Shown here: positions 44,947-52,624 of the stretch, piece after piece | Layout of the letters: every line of letters begins with the position of its first letter | How positions within the stretch are numbered: position 1 is the first letter of the stretch | Source: UBA7803 sp034522075 | GTDB taxonomy: Bacteria > Pseudomonadota > Gammaproteobacteria > Pseudomonadales > Azotimanducaceae | Direction: 5' to 3' | Length of the DNA: 64,000 nucleotides | Assembly (NCBI GenBank): GCA_034522075.1 | Contig: JAXHLO010000006.1 | Coordinates: 248,001 to 312,000, forward strand | Translations under genes and position numbers: made by a program | The notes under the pieces: model-generated | Database searches by the model: none | Seen by the model: only the letters and a program-made list of their open reading frames with translations | Told to the model about the DNA's origin: nothing

Positions 44947-45809
44947 TCCAGGTTCTGCACCTGTTCGCGAATCTGTTCGATCACGACCTTCAGATCCACG
45001 GCGCGCTGGGAAATTTCCGCCAGCACTGATTTCGCTCCGACGGTGTTGGCTTCCCGATTGAGCTCCTGGGTGAGGAAGTCGAGACGGCGTCCATGGGGGC
45101 CGGGGCTGCGCAAGCTGCTGCGGGCCTCTTCCACGTGAATGCGCAGGCGGTCGAGCTCTTCGGCAATGTCGCCGCGGCTGGCAAGCAAGGCGACTTCCTG
45201 CTCCAGACGCTCCGGGTCCACATTGGCTTCGAGTTCCGCCAGGCGCTGGCGCAGACGCTGCTCGACCTGGTGGCTGATGGCGGCGCTGTGGCGCTTGACG
45301 GCTTCAACCAGCTCGTCGATGGCATCGAGCCGGCCGCTGATGGCGTCGTGCAGGGCGGCGCCTTCGCGGCGCCGGTGGGCGATGAGCTCGGCCAGGGCCG
45401 ACTCGAACAGATCGGTAACCGGTTCTTCCAGGGCGTCGGCATCCAGCGACAGTTCCACGGCCAGCATGCCGGGCCAGCGCAGGATGTCCATGACGTTGGG
45501 CGGGCCTATCTCCGGGGCGTCCCGCCGTACCTGTTCCAGGGTGGCCAGAATCTGCAGCAGCAGCGGACGGTTGAGCTGCAGGGCGCTGCCGCCGGCGGCG
45601 GAATCCACGCGCAGGGTGCAATCGACCTTGCCGCGATGCAGGTGGCGCCGCAGCAGCTCACGCAGCCCATGTTCCAGGGGCCGGAGCTGCTCCGGCATGC
45701 GGAACTGCACCTCGAGAAAACGGTGATTGACGCTTTTGATTTCCCAGCCCAGGGCCAGTTCGTCGACTGGTTGCTCGGCGCGGGCGAATGCGGTCATGCT
45801 GTGAACCAT
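44943..45809 (-). CDS. yicC: YicC-family endoribonuclease
   Basis: The 288-residue protein begins MVHSMTAFARAEQ, typical of YicC, and has EIKSVNHRFLEVQFRMPEQLRPLE and the C-terminal DFLTQELNREANTVGAKS signature with acidic metal ligands. Family members are metal-dependent RNA endonucleases that destabilise particular transcripts or small RNAs. The gene is divergent from rph with a 146-base gap, as in many proteobacteria, and overlaps gmk by 4 bases. Confidence 0.93.
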   Translation of the reverse strand: MVHSMTAFARAEQPVDELALGWEIKSVNHRFLEVQFRMPEQLRPLEHGLRELLRRHLHRGKVDCTLRVDSAAGGSALQLNRPLLLQILATLEQVRRDAPEIGPPNVMDILRWPGMLAVELSLDADALEEPVTDLFESALAELIAHRRREGAALHDAISGRLDAIDELVEAVKRHSAAISHQVEQRLRQRLAELEANVDPERLEQEVALLASRGDIAEELDRLRIHVEEARSSLRSPGPHGRRLDFLTQELNREANTVGAKSVLAEISQRAVDLKVVIEQIREQVQNLE

Positions 45810-45955
45810 GGGCGGAGCGGGTCCTGGTGGTCTGCCGGGAAGAATTCTAACCCGTTCCCGGTGCTGCCGTCCGGACTGACAAGGACCGCGAAGGCTGCTG
45901 ACCTGCCGGGCTGGGGACTATACTGTGCCTTTGCCGATGATCCGGAGAATTTCCC

Positions 45956-46666
45956 ATGACCATGCCTCGACCCAGCGGACGCGCCCCGGACGACCTGCGC
46001 GACATACGCTTCACCCGCGGCTTCACCAAACACGCTGCCGGGTCGGTGCTGGTGGAGTTCGGCGACACCAAAGTCATCTGTACCGCCAGCGTGGATGGCT
46101 CGGTACCGAACTTTCTGCGCGGCAAGGGGGTAGGCTGGGTCACGGCGGAATACGGCATGCTGCCCGGCTCGACTCATACCCGGGTGGACCGGGAAGCCGC
46201 CCGAGGCAAACAGGGTGGCCGCACGGTGGAGATTCAGCGCCTGATCGGCCGCTCACTGCGCGCCGCCATGGACATGCAGGCCCTGGGCGAACGCACCATC
46301 CGCATCGACTGCGATGTGATTCAGGCGGATGGAGGAACCCGCACGGCATCCATTACCGGGGCCTGCGTGGCCCTCGCCGACGCCACCGCCCGGGCGGGGG
46401 TTCAGGGCGCATTCAGGGAACTTGTGGCATCAGTGTCCGTGGGTATGTGGAATGGCCAGCCGGTTCTCGATCTGGACTATGCGGAAGACTCATCGGCAGA
46501 CACGGACATGAACGTGGTACGGGTGGCGTCCGGCGGCTTCATCGAAATACAGGGCACCGCGGAAGCGGCGCCGTTCGACGAAGGCGAACTGTCCGCCATG
46601 CTGGCGCTGGCACGCCAGGGTACCGATGCGCTGCTCGATGCCCAGCGGGCGGCCCTGGCCGGTTAG
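45956..46666 (+). CDS. rph: Ribonuclease PH
   Basis: Phosphorolytic 3'-5' exoribonuclease that trims tRNA 3' ends. The 236-residue protein has RPSGRAPDDLRDIRFTRGFTKHAAGS, GKGVGWVTAEYGMLPGSTHTR, and the signature IRIDCDVIQADGGTRTASITGA. Full length, unlike the truncated allele of some laboratory E. coli. Upstream TATACT at 45919-45924 could be a -10 box, but its -35 is weak. pyrE follows 57 bases later. Confidence 0.96.
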   Translation: MTMPRPSGRAPDDLRDIRFTRGFTKHAAGSVLVEFGDTKVICTASVDGSVPNFLRGKGVGWVTAEYGMLPGSTHTRVDREAARGKQGGRTVEIQRLIGRSLRAAMDMQALGERTIRIDCDVIQADGGTRTASITGACVALADATARAGVQGAFRELVASVSVGMWNGQPVLDLDYAEDSSADTDMNVVRVASGGFIEIQGTAEAAPFDEGELSAMLALARQGTDALLDAQRAALAG

Positions 46667-46723
46667 TCAGAATGAACCATTGCCGCTGAACGACCAGCAG
46701 AAAGGAAGGTCAATGATCGGGGA

Positions 46724-47422
46724 ATGCAACCAGTGCAAGCACTCATGACGGCCCCTGCGGCAGTGCCGTCCGCCCAGGCCCTCGTCGGCCTGCTGGAACG
46801 CGCCGGGGTTCTGCGCTTCGGCGAGTTCACCCTGAAGTCGGGGCGGCGCAGCCCGTATTTCTTCAATCTGGGAGCCCTGCACGGCGGCGCGGATACTCAG
46901 CAGCTCGCCGAAGCCTACGCGGGGCGCATCCGCACGCTGGGCGCGGAGTTGGACGTCGTGTTCGGCCCCGCCTACAAAGGCATTCCCCTGGCGGTTGCCA
47001 CGGCCGAAGCCCTGGGCCGGGCGGGTGTAGACGCGGCGTGGGCGTTCAACCGCAAGGAAGCCAAGGATCACGGCGAAGGCGGCGCCTTCGTGGGCGGCGA
47101 CGTGGCGTCGCGGGTGGTTCTGGTGGATGACGTGCTCACCGCAGGAACCGCCGTGCGTGAGGCGGCGGCCCTGATCGACGCTGCCGGCGGCACGCTGACC
47201 GCGGTGGTCATCGCCCTGGACCGGTGCGAGGTCAACGACGACGGCCGCACCGCCGTAGAGGCGCTGGCCGCGGAATTGAGCGTTCCGGTGGTGAGTCTGC
47301 TGACTATCGAGGATGTGATCGGCTACCTTGACGAGGTGAGCCGCGAGGACAAAGATCGTGCGGAGATATCCAGGAGGATTCGCGACTACCGGGAGGCATA
47401 CTGTGTGCCCAGCCGGCAGTAG
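46724..47422 (+). CDS. pyrE: Orotate phosphoribosyltransferase
   Basis: Joins orotate and PRPP to form OMP in pyrimidine synthesis. The 232-residue protein has FTLKSGRRSPYFFNLG near 37-52, FGPAYKGIPLA, FNRKEAKDHGEGG, and the PRPP motif VVLVDDVLTAGTA near 130. Start choice is uncertain: ATG 46724 has no well-spaced ribosome site, and ATG 46745 (MTAPAAVPSAQ) is also possible. The rph-pyrE order is classic, but no attenuator hairpin with a T-run is visible in the 57-base gap. Confidence 0.95.
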   Translation: MQPVQALMTAPAAVPSAQALVGLLERAGVLRFGEFTLKSGRRSPYFFNLGALHGGADTQQLAEAYAGRIRTLGAELDVVFGPAYKGIPLAVATAEALGRAGVDAAWAFNRKEAKDHGEGGAFVGGDVASRVVLVDDVLTAGTAVREAAALIDAAGGTLTAVVIALDRCEVNDDGRTAVEALAAELSVPVVSLLTIEDVIGYLDEVSREDKDRAEISRRIRDYREAYCVPSRQ

Positions 47423-47435
47423 GCGGAAAAGCGTC

Positions 47436-48077
47436 ATGATTTTTCAGCGCATCTGCAGCGTGGGATTTCTGGTGCTGGTGGCGCACGCGGCTGCCGGCGC
47501 CAACTCGGTCATGTACCGCTACGTCAACGAGGACGGCGACCCGGTCTATTCCTATACGCTGCCGTCGGCGCAGGCCGAACTCGGTTACCAGAAGGTCGAC
47601 CCGGAAACCGGCCGGATTCTCGAAAACGTGGCGCCTCAGCTGCCGCCGGATGAGCTGGCGGCCAAGCAGCGCCGCGAGCAGGCCATGCAGGCGTGTCGCG
47701 ACGAGCTCGAGCGTATTTATCAGCTTTACGGAACCCGGGCGGACATTGAAAACGCGCTGGAGGATACCCTGAGCTCGCTGGGCACGCGGATCGGTCAGCT
47801 GCAGGCGAATCTGCGCCAGGCACGCCGCGAGCAGGAGCGGTTGCGGTCTCAGGCCGCGGATGCCGAGCGGGCAGGCCGCGGTGTACCCGGATACGTGCAG
47901 GAGAATCTGCGCCGGGCGCGCGGCCAGATCGAGACGCTGCGCGAAGAGATCGATAAGCGGGAGCAGGAAAAGCTTCAGGCCCGGGCCCGCTATGCCCACG
48001 AACTGGAACGCTTCGATGATGGCACCTGTCCGGCGCCCGGGACTCTGGCCGACTCCTCTACAGCGCGGGGCGGCTGA
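47436..48077 (+). CDS. Exported coiled-coil protein of unknown function
   Basis: I do not recognise a named family with certainty. From the ATG at 47436 it has 213 residues. There is a signal peptide (about 1-22, ending AHAAAGA), then a small beta region MYRYVNEDGDPVYSYTLPSAQAELGYQKVD that resembles the DUF4124 type. From about residue 70 to 200 lies a long charged helix with heptad-like spacing, rich in Arg, Glu and Gln (coiled coil). A periplasmic location is expected. It starts 13 bases after pyrE and is convergent with slmA. Confidence 0.8.
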   Translation: MIFQRICSVGFLVLVAHAAAGANSVMYRYVNEDGDPVYSYTLPSAQAELGYQKVDPETGRILENVAPQLPPDELAAKQRREQAMQACRDELERIYQLYGTRADIENALEDTLSSLGTRIGQLQANLRQARREQERLRSQAADAERAGRGVPGYVQENLRRARGQIETLREEIDKREQEKLQARARYAHELERFDDGTCPAPGTLADSSTARGG

Positions 48078-48082
48078 CCGGC

Positions 48083-48667
48083 TCAGCGGAACACGGCGCG
48101 CTCCAGGGCATTCCACTGCTCCTCCCAACCGGCCGTCGGCAACGCACGGAACTCGCTGCGTACGAACTGGTTGATCCGCCCTTCGGCGGCTGACAGGACC
48201 AGGTTGGCGCCCGCCGTGCTGCCGAGCTCCGGGGCCGGAACGCGGGTCGTGGACCATTCCCGCAGGATGAGCCGCAGCTGAGTCTCCAGCCGGTCGAAAA
48301 GCTGGCGGATGCGGTTGCGCAGGCGCTCGGTCTCGCCGAGCAGTGCATCGCCCACCAGCAACCGTGCCATGCCAGGGTTGCGCTCGGCGAACGACAGCAG
48401 CAGCCAGAGGATCATGCGGCAGCGCCCCTGGGCCGTGGGCTCCTCGGCGAGAATCCGGGTGATGCGGCTGAACAGGGCCTCCTCGATGAAGGCGATGAGC
48501 CCTTCGAGCATCTTGGCCTTGCTGGGGAAATGCCGGTACAGGGCCGCTTCGGAGACACCCACCTGGCTGGCCAGTGCAGCGGTGGTGATGCGGCTGCCGG
48601 GATGGGTTTCCAGCATCAGGGCGAATGCCTGCAGGATTTCCTGGCGCCGGTTGCCCCTAGGCGCCAT
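48083..48667 (-). CDS. slmA: Nucleoid occlusion factor SlmA (TetR family)
   Basis: DNA-binding antagonist of FtsZ that blocks division over the nucleoid. The 194 residues begin GNRRQEILQAFALMLETHPGSRITTAALASQVGVSEAALYRHFPSKAKMLEGLI, the SlmA-type TetR helix-turn-helix, and include RITRILAEEP and EGRINQFVRSEF. It lies downstream of argB, overlapping its stop by 11 bases, in the same coaBC-algC-argB direction. E. coli slmA likewise lies in the dut-slmA-pyrE area. Confidence 0.93.
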   Translation of the reverse strand: MAPRGNRRQEILQAFALMLETHPGSRITTAALASQVGVSEAALYRHFPSKAKMLEGLIAFIEEALFSRITRILAEEPTAQGRCRMILWLLLSFAERNPGMARLLVGDALLGETERLRNRIRQLFDRLETQLRLILREWSTTRVPAPELGSTAGANLVLSAAEGRINQFVRSEFRALPTAGWEEQWNALERAVFR

Positions 48668-49592
48668 CGCGCGGGCTCTCCTGCTCGGCCGTTTCGCCCA
48701 TCAAGGTGATCTTGGTGCCGATGCCGGCATCGGTGAAGATTTCGATGAGTAACGAATGGGCGATGGTGCCGTCGATGATCTGCACGCTGGCCACGCCGCC
48801 GCGCAGGGCTTCCAGCGCACAGTCGGTTTTCGGCAGCATGCCTTCGTTGATCGTGCCGTCGGCGATCAGGGCGGCAACCTGATCGGCGGCCAGGCTTGGC
48901 AGCCGCCGCTCGGCGGCATCGAGAATGCCCGGACGATTGGTCAGCAGGATCAGCTTCTCGGCAGCCAGTGCCTGCGCCAGGCGGCCTGCTACCAGATCGG
49001 CGTTGATGTTGTAGGACTCGCCGTGCTCGCCCACGCCGATCGGGGCTATTACCGGAATGAAGGCGTCGCGGGCCAGTGAGTGGAGCAGGTCGACGTTCAC
49101 GTCCACCACCTCGCCGACATGGCCGATGTCGATGATCTCCGGTGCCGACAGGGCCGGGTCGGTACGTTTCAGGGTCATCTTGCGGGCGCGGATCAGACTG
49201 CCGTCCTTGCCTGTGATCCCCACGGCGCGGCCGCCGTGCTGGTTGATCAGCGACACGATGTCCTGATTGACCAGGCCGCCGAGCACCATTTCCACGACGT
49301 CCATGGTTTCCGCGTCGGTGACCCGCAGGCCGTCCACGAAGCGGCTGGGGATGTTCAGGCGCTTCAGCAGGTCGCCGATCTGCGGGCCGCCGCCGTGCAC
49401 CACCACCGGATTCATACCCACCAGCTTCAGCAGCACGATGTCACGGGCGAAGGTGTTCTGCAGGCGCTCATCCACCATGGCGTTGCCGCCGTATTTGATG
49501 ACCAGCGTGGTGCCGTGATACCGGCGGATGTAGGGCAACGCCTCAGTGAGGACGCTGGCGATGTTCTGCGCCTGGTCGTCGGAAATCTGCAT
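48657..49592 (-). CDS. argB: Acetylglutamate kinase
   Basis: Second enzyme of arginine synthesis, phosphorylating N-acetylglutamate. The 311 residues have VIKYGGNAM near 32, VVVHGGGPQIGDLL near 63, the sugar-kinase style GRAVGITGKDG, and a C-terminal GTINEGMLPKTDCALEALRGGV. The start ATG at 49592 is only 4 bases from the end of the 265-bp inverted-repeat element. The element supplies the only Shine-Dalgarno-like AGGG (9 bases from the ATG). Confidence 0.96.
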   Translation of the reverse strand: MQISDDQAQNIASVLTEALPYIRRYHGTTLVIKYGGNAMVDERLQNTFARDIVLLKLVGMNPVVVHGGGPQIGDLLKRLNIPSRFVDGLRVTDAETMDVVEMVLGGLVNQDIVSLINQHGGRAVGITGKDGSLIRARKMTLKRTDPALSAPEIIDIGHVGEVVDVNVDLLHSLARDAFIPVIAPIGVGEHGESYNINADLVAGRLAQALAAEKLILLTNRPGILDAAERRLPSLAADQVAALIADGTINEGMLPKTDCALEALRGGVASVQIIDGTIAHSLLIEIFTDAGIGTKITLMGETAEQESPRDGA

Positions 49593-49596
49593 GGGT

Positions 49597-49623
49597 TAGT
49601 GCCCTGTCACGCCAAAAACGTCG
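49597..49623 (+). repeat. Left terminal inverted repeat of the MITE-like element
   Basis: 27 bases exactly complementary to 49835-49861. Beyond them two mismatches and four more matches (TTTG) extend the similarity. Confidence 0.85.
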
Positions 49624-49834
49624 TGTTTGAGCCTCGCTGTGGCGCCAGGACAAGGCGCGCCGACGAGCAGTGGCAGGTCCCACGCGAGGAGGGGCAACGC
49701 GGTCATGGTGCCACAGCGAGGCTCCCGAAGGGCGCACCGGAGCGGCCCCTGGCCGGTGTTGGCGGCGCTTGCTGTGGGGCCTGCCACAGCGGCGCGCCGC
49801 CGCCTTGGCCAGCGACCGCTCCGGTGTGCAAATG

Positions 49835-49861
49835 CGACGTTTTTGGCGTGACAGGGCACTA
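49835..49861 (-). repeat. Right terminal inverted repeat of the MITE-like element
   Basis: Exact inverted copy of 49597-49623. It ends on the base next to the algC stop codon (49862-49864). Confidence 0.85.
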
Positions 49862-52624
49862 CTACCGAAACCTGAGCTCGGGGTCGACGGCCGTCAGCTG
49901 TGCCTGGAACACGTCCTGAATACGGTCCAGGGCCTCCTGGCCGTCGGCCTCGAAGCGCAGGGACAGGACCGGGCTCGTATTCGAGGGACGAATCAGGCCC
50001 CAGCCGTCCGCATAGTCGACCCGCAGCCCGTCGATGGTGGTGATGGTACCGTCGCCGAAGTCACCGTCGATGGACAGGCGTTCCAGAATCTCGAACTTTA
50101 GCTGTTCGGTGGTCTGTATCTTCAGTTCCGGCGTGCCGTAAGTCACCGGGAACTGAGCGAAAGTCTCGTCGGCGCTGGCATCCGTGCCGCCGAGGATCTC
50201 CAGTAGTCGCGCTGCCGCGTAGAGCGCATCGTCGAAACCGTACCAGCGTTCACCGAAGCAGATATGGCCGCTGAACTCGCCGGCGAGCAGCGCTCCGGTT
50301 TCTTTCAGCTTGGCTTTGATGTGGGAGTGACCGGTCTTCCACATGATGGGCCGCCCGCCCAGGTCGCCGATGAGGCTGTTCAGATGCCGGCTGCACTTCA
50401 CATCGTAGATAATGTCCGCACCCGGATTGCGGGCGACGATATCCTGGGCATAGAGCATGAGCAGCTTGTCCGGCCAGATGATCTCACCGCTGGCGGTGAC
50501 CACGCCGAGGCGGTCGCCGTCGCCGTCGAAGGCGAGCCCCAGATCGGCTTCCTCGGCGCGCACCACGGTGATCAGATCTTCCAGGTTGGCCGGCTCCGCA
50601 GGGTCGGGATGGTGGTTGGGGAAGTCGCCGTCCACCTCGCAGTACAAGGGCACCACCTCGCAGCCGAGCTGGCTGAGCAGGGTCGGTGCCAGGGCCCCGG
50701 CGACGCCGTTGCCGCAGTCGACCACCACCTTGAGCGGCTGTGCCACCACCACGTCGTCGACAATCCGGTCAACGTACTGGCCGGCTATGTCCACGCTTTC
50801 GATGTCGCCGTCGCCTTCGCTCAAGCGGTTGTCCTCGATGCGCTGGCGCAGTGCCTGAATACGCTCTTCGGCCAGGGTGACGCCGCCGATCATCATCTTC
50901 AGGCCGTTGTATTCCGGGGGATTGTGCGATCCGGTGATCATGACGCCGGTGCCCGTGTCGAGGACGTGGGTGGCGAAGTACAGTACCGGGGTTGGTACCT
51001 GGCCGATGTCCAGGACGTCGGCGCCCCCTTCGTTGAGACCGCGGGCCAGGGCGTCACGCAGGCCGGCACTGGAATGCCGGCCGTCGCGGCCGACGGCCAC
51101 CCGTGTGTGGCCCTGTTCTGCAGCTTCTGCGGCAAAAGCCCGGCCGATCCAGTACACCACCTCCTCGGTGAGATTGCTGGTGGTGATCCCCCGGATGTCG
51201 TAAGAGCGGAATATCTCCGCCTGCAGGTCGAGCCCCATGGCCATGGGTGATGTGTCCTCTGTTACTTCGATGCCGAAATTGTCGCCGGCATCACCGCCGC
51301 TGGAGACTTCCAGGAAGTCGTCGGAGGCGGCCGGGCGCTTGCGCTTGGGAGCGGCCTCGACCTCGTCTTCGAGCAGTTCTTCCACCGCATCTTCGGCGGC
51401 GGCGTCTGCCTGATCCTGGGTGGCCGCGGCCGGGTCGCGGCGGTCCGGCGGTGCGGCCCCGCGGGCGGGTTGGGCGAGGCCGCCGATGTCCCGCGCCAGG
51501 TCGTAGAAGATGGCGAGCCTGAAGCGTTGCGGCTGCTGACGGCGGCCCTGTACCGCGCTGGTCATCTGGGTGACCAGTGCCGCGGCATCGTGACGGAAAT
51601 TACGTGACAGGCTGGAAAACGCGAACAGGACACCGGCCAGCAACAGACCCACCGCGGCAGCGAATGCCGTCAGCAGGTCCAGGGCGCTGGCTACTGTTGC
51701 GCCGGCGGCGTCGCTGGGTTCGAACAGCAGCCGCCAGTGGGGAACGCTCAGCTCGCGGCTGATGCGTTGGCTCGAGCCGGTCTGGCCATGATCGCCCCAT
51801 TGCAGCAAGGTCACCGGTTCCAGGCCTTCGAAGGTCTGCTCGAGCGTTACCCGGCCGGCATCCGCCGGCGCCGCGGCGGCGCCGGCCTGGTAGACGGTCT
51901 GCAGCGGGGTAAGCAGAAAATCGGCGGACATCGCCACGAACAGCACGCCCGCTGGAATCCCCGATGCCATTACCGGCCGCGCTGCATAGAAGCGGTTGCG
52001 GCGATTGTCGAGGCGGATGCCCTCGGGCCCGGCGAAGGGTTCCCGCTCGGCGCGTTCGATGAGGTCGAGGGCCGCGTACGAGATCGGCACCTCGGCATCC
52101 TGGTCGAGCCGCGCGGCGCCGGATGGAATGACGTCGACACGGTCGGCGAAGGGCAGCAGGTCCGTGAGTTGGGTGTTCAGGCGTTGCAGATCGTCCGCGT
52201 CCGCGCTGCTGACGGCGGCCACCGTATCCGGCGCCGCGGCGATGGCTGCCATCTGCGCGCGCAGCTCCGCCACCCGGGCATCGATCAGGCCTGCATAGTG
52301 GTCGGCGCTGACGGCGGCCTGCGCAGCTGCCGCCCGCTCGTTGCTGCCCTGTACGAGTTGCAGCCACAGCACGCCAGCGGACACCGCCAGACCCGCGCCG
52401 CTCAGGGCGATGATCAGCACAGCGCCGTGCCACAGGCCGGCACCCCTGCGCCGCTGACGCGCAGGGGTGATTACTGGAGGGCGTTCCTGGTTTTCCGGAT
52501 CCAACGGTGTCGAGTCCTCAATCCCTGCTGCAATGGTAGTTGGCCAGTCCGGCGGTATCCAGTTCGGTGGGGCACTAGTGTGGTGTGCCGCCGAGAGACC
52601 GGGCTGCCGCTTCGAGAATGGCAC
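49862..52624 (-). CDS. algC: Phosphomannomutase/phosphoglucomutase AlgC with membrane-anchored N-terminal domain
   Basis: Converts hexose 6-phosphates to 1-phosphates for LPS and exopolysaccharide. The 920-residue protein is about twice the enzyme's size. A helix at about 63-91, a soluble region (95-310) and a second helix at about 312-338 form a periplasmic sensor-like module. A low-complexity acidic linker (385-460) leads to the mutase from about 465 (IFRSYDIRGI). The phosphoserine loop TGSHNPPEYNG, the metal loop FDGDGDR and the phosphate-binding RPSNTSP near the end are intact. Long AlgC forms are known in Pseudomonas. The GTG start at 52624 overlaps coaBC by 50 bases; TTG at 52504 is an alternative. 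Confidence 0.92.
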   Translation of the reverse strand: MPFSKRQPGLSAAHHTSAPPNWIPPDWPTTIAAGIEDSTPLDPENQERPPVITPARQRRRGAGLWHGAVLIIALSGAGLAVSAGVLWLQLVQGSNERAAAAQAAVSADHYAGLIDARVAELRAQMAAIAAAPDTVAAVSSADADDLQRLNTQLTDLLPFADRVDVIPSGAARLDQDAEVPISYAALDLIERAEREPFAGPEGIRLDNRRNRFYAARPVMASGIPAGVLFVAMSADFLLTPLQTVYQAGAAAAPADAGRVTLEQTFEGLEPVTLLQWGDHGQTGSSQRISRELSVPHWRLLFEPSDAAGATVASALDLLTAFAAAVGLLLAGVLFAFSSLSRNFRHDAAALVTQMTSAVQGRRQQPQRFRLAIFYDLARDIGGLAQPARGAAPPDRRDPAAATQDQADAAAEDAVEELLEDEVEAAPKRKRPAASDDFLEVSSGGDAGDNFGIEVTEDTSPMAMGLDLQAEIFRSYDIRGITTSNLTEEVVYWIGRAFAAEAAEQGHTRVAVGRDGRHSSAGLRDALARGLNEGGADVLDIGQVPTPVLYFATHVLDTGTGVMITGSHNPPEYNGLKMMIGGVTLAEERIQALRQRIEDNRLSEGDGDIESVDIAGQYVDRIVDDVVVAQPLKVVVDCGNGVAGALAPTLLSQLGCEVVPLYCEVDGDFPNHHPDPAEPANLEDLITVVRAEEADLGLAFDGDGDRLGVVTASGEIIWPDKLLMLYAQDIVARNPGADIIYDVKCSRHLNSLIGDLGGRPIMWKTGHSHIKAKLKETGALLAGEFSGHICFGERWYGFDDALYAAARLLEILGGTDASADETFAQFPVTYGTPELKIQTTEQLKFEILERLSIDGDFGDGTITTIDGLRVDYADGWGLIRPSNTSPVLSLRFEADGQEALDRIQDVFQAQLTAVDPELRFR

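Larger units (their letters stand above)
49597..49861. mobile_element. MITE-like element with 27-bp terminal inverted repeats
   Basis: The 265-bp non-coding segment is bounded by perfect 27-bp inverted repeats (49597-49623 and 49835-49861), outer sequence TAGTGCCCTGTCACG. If the outermost TA is read as a duplicated target dinucleotide, the element proper starts GTGCCC on both sides, as in IS630/Tc1-like MITEs. Two internal hairpins fill it: 49629-49647 with 49706-49724, and 49732-49754 with 49807-49829. It has no transposase. It fills the whole gap from the algC stop to 4 bases before argB, inside an operon. No other copy is in the window, so mobility is inferred. Confidence 0.8.

Noticed and set aside
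49543..49919. Several short open frames across the inverted-repeat element
   Set aside because: They run through the terminal repeats and hairpins in unrelated frames; the composition is that of structured non-coding DNA.
52571..52578. TAGTGCCC at the coaBC stop as a second copy of the element's end
   Set aside because: Only 8 bases match, within coding sequence and overlapping a stop codon; the similarity does not continue.
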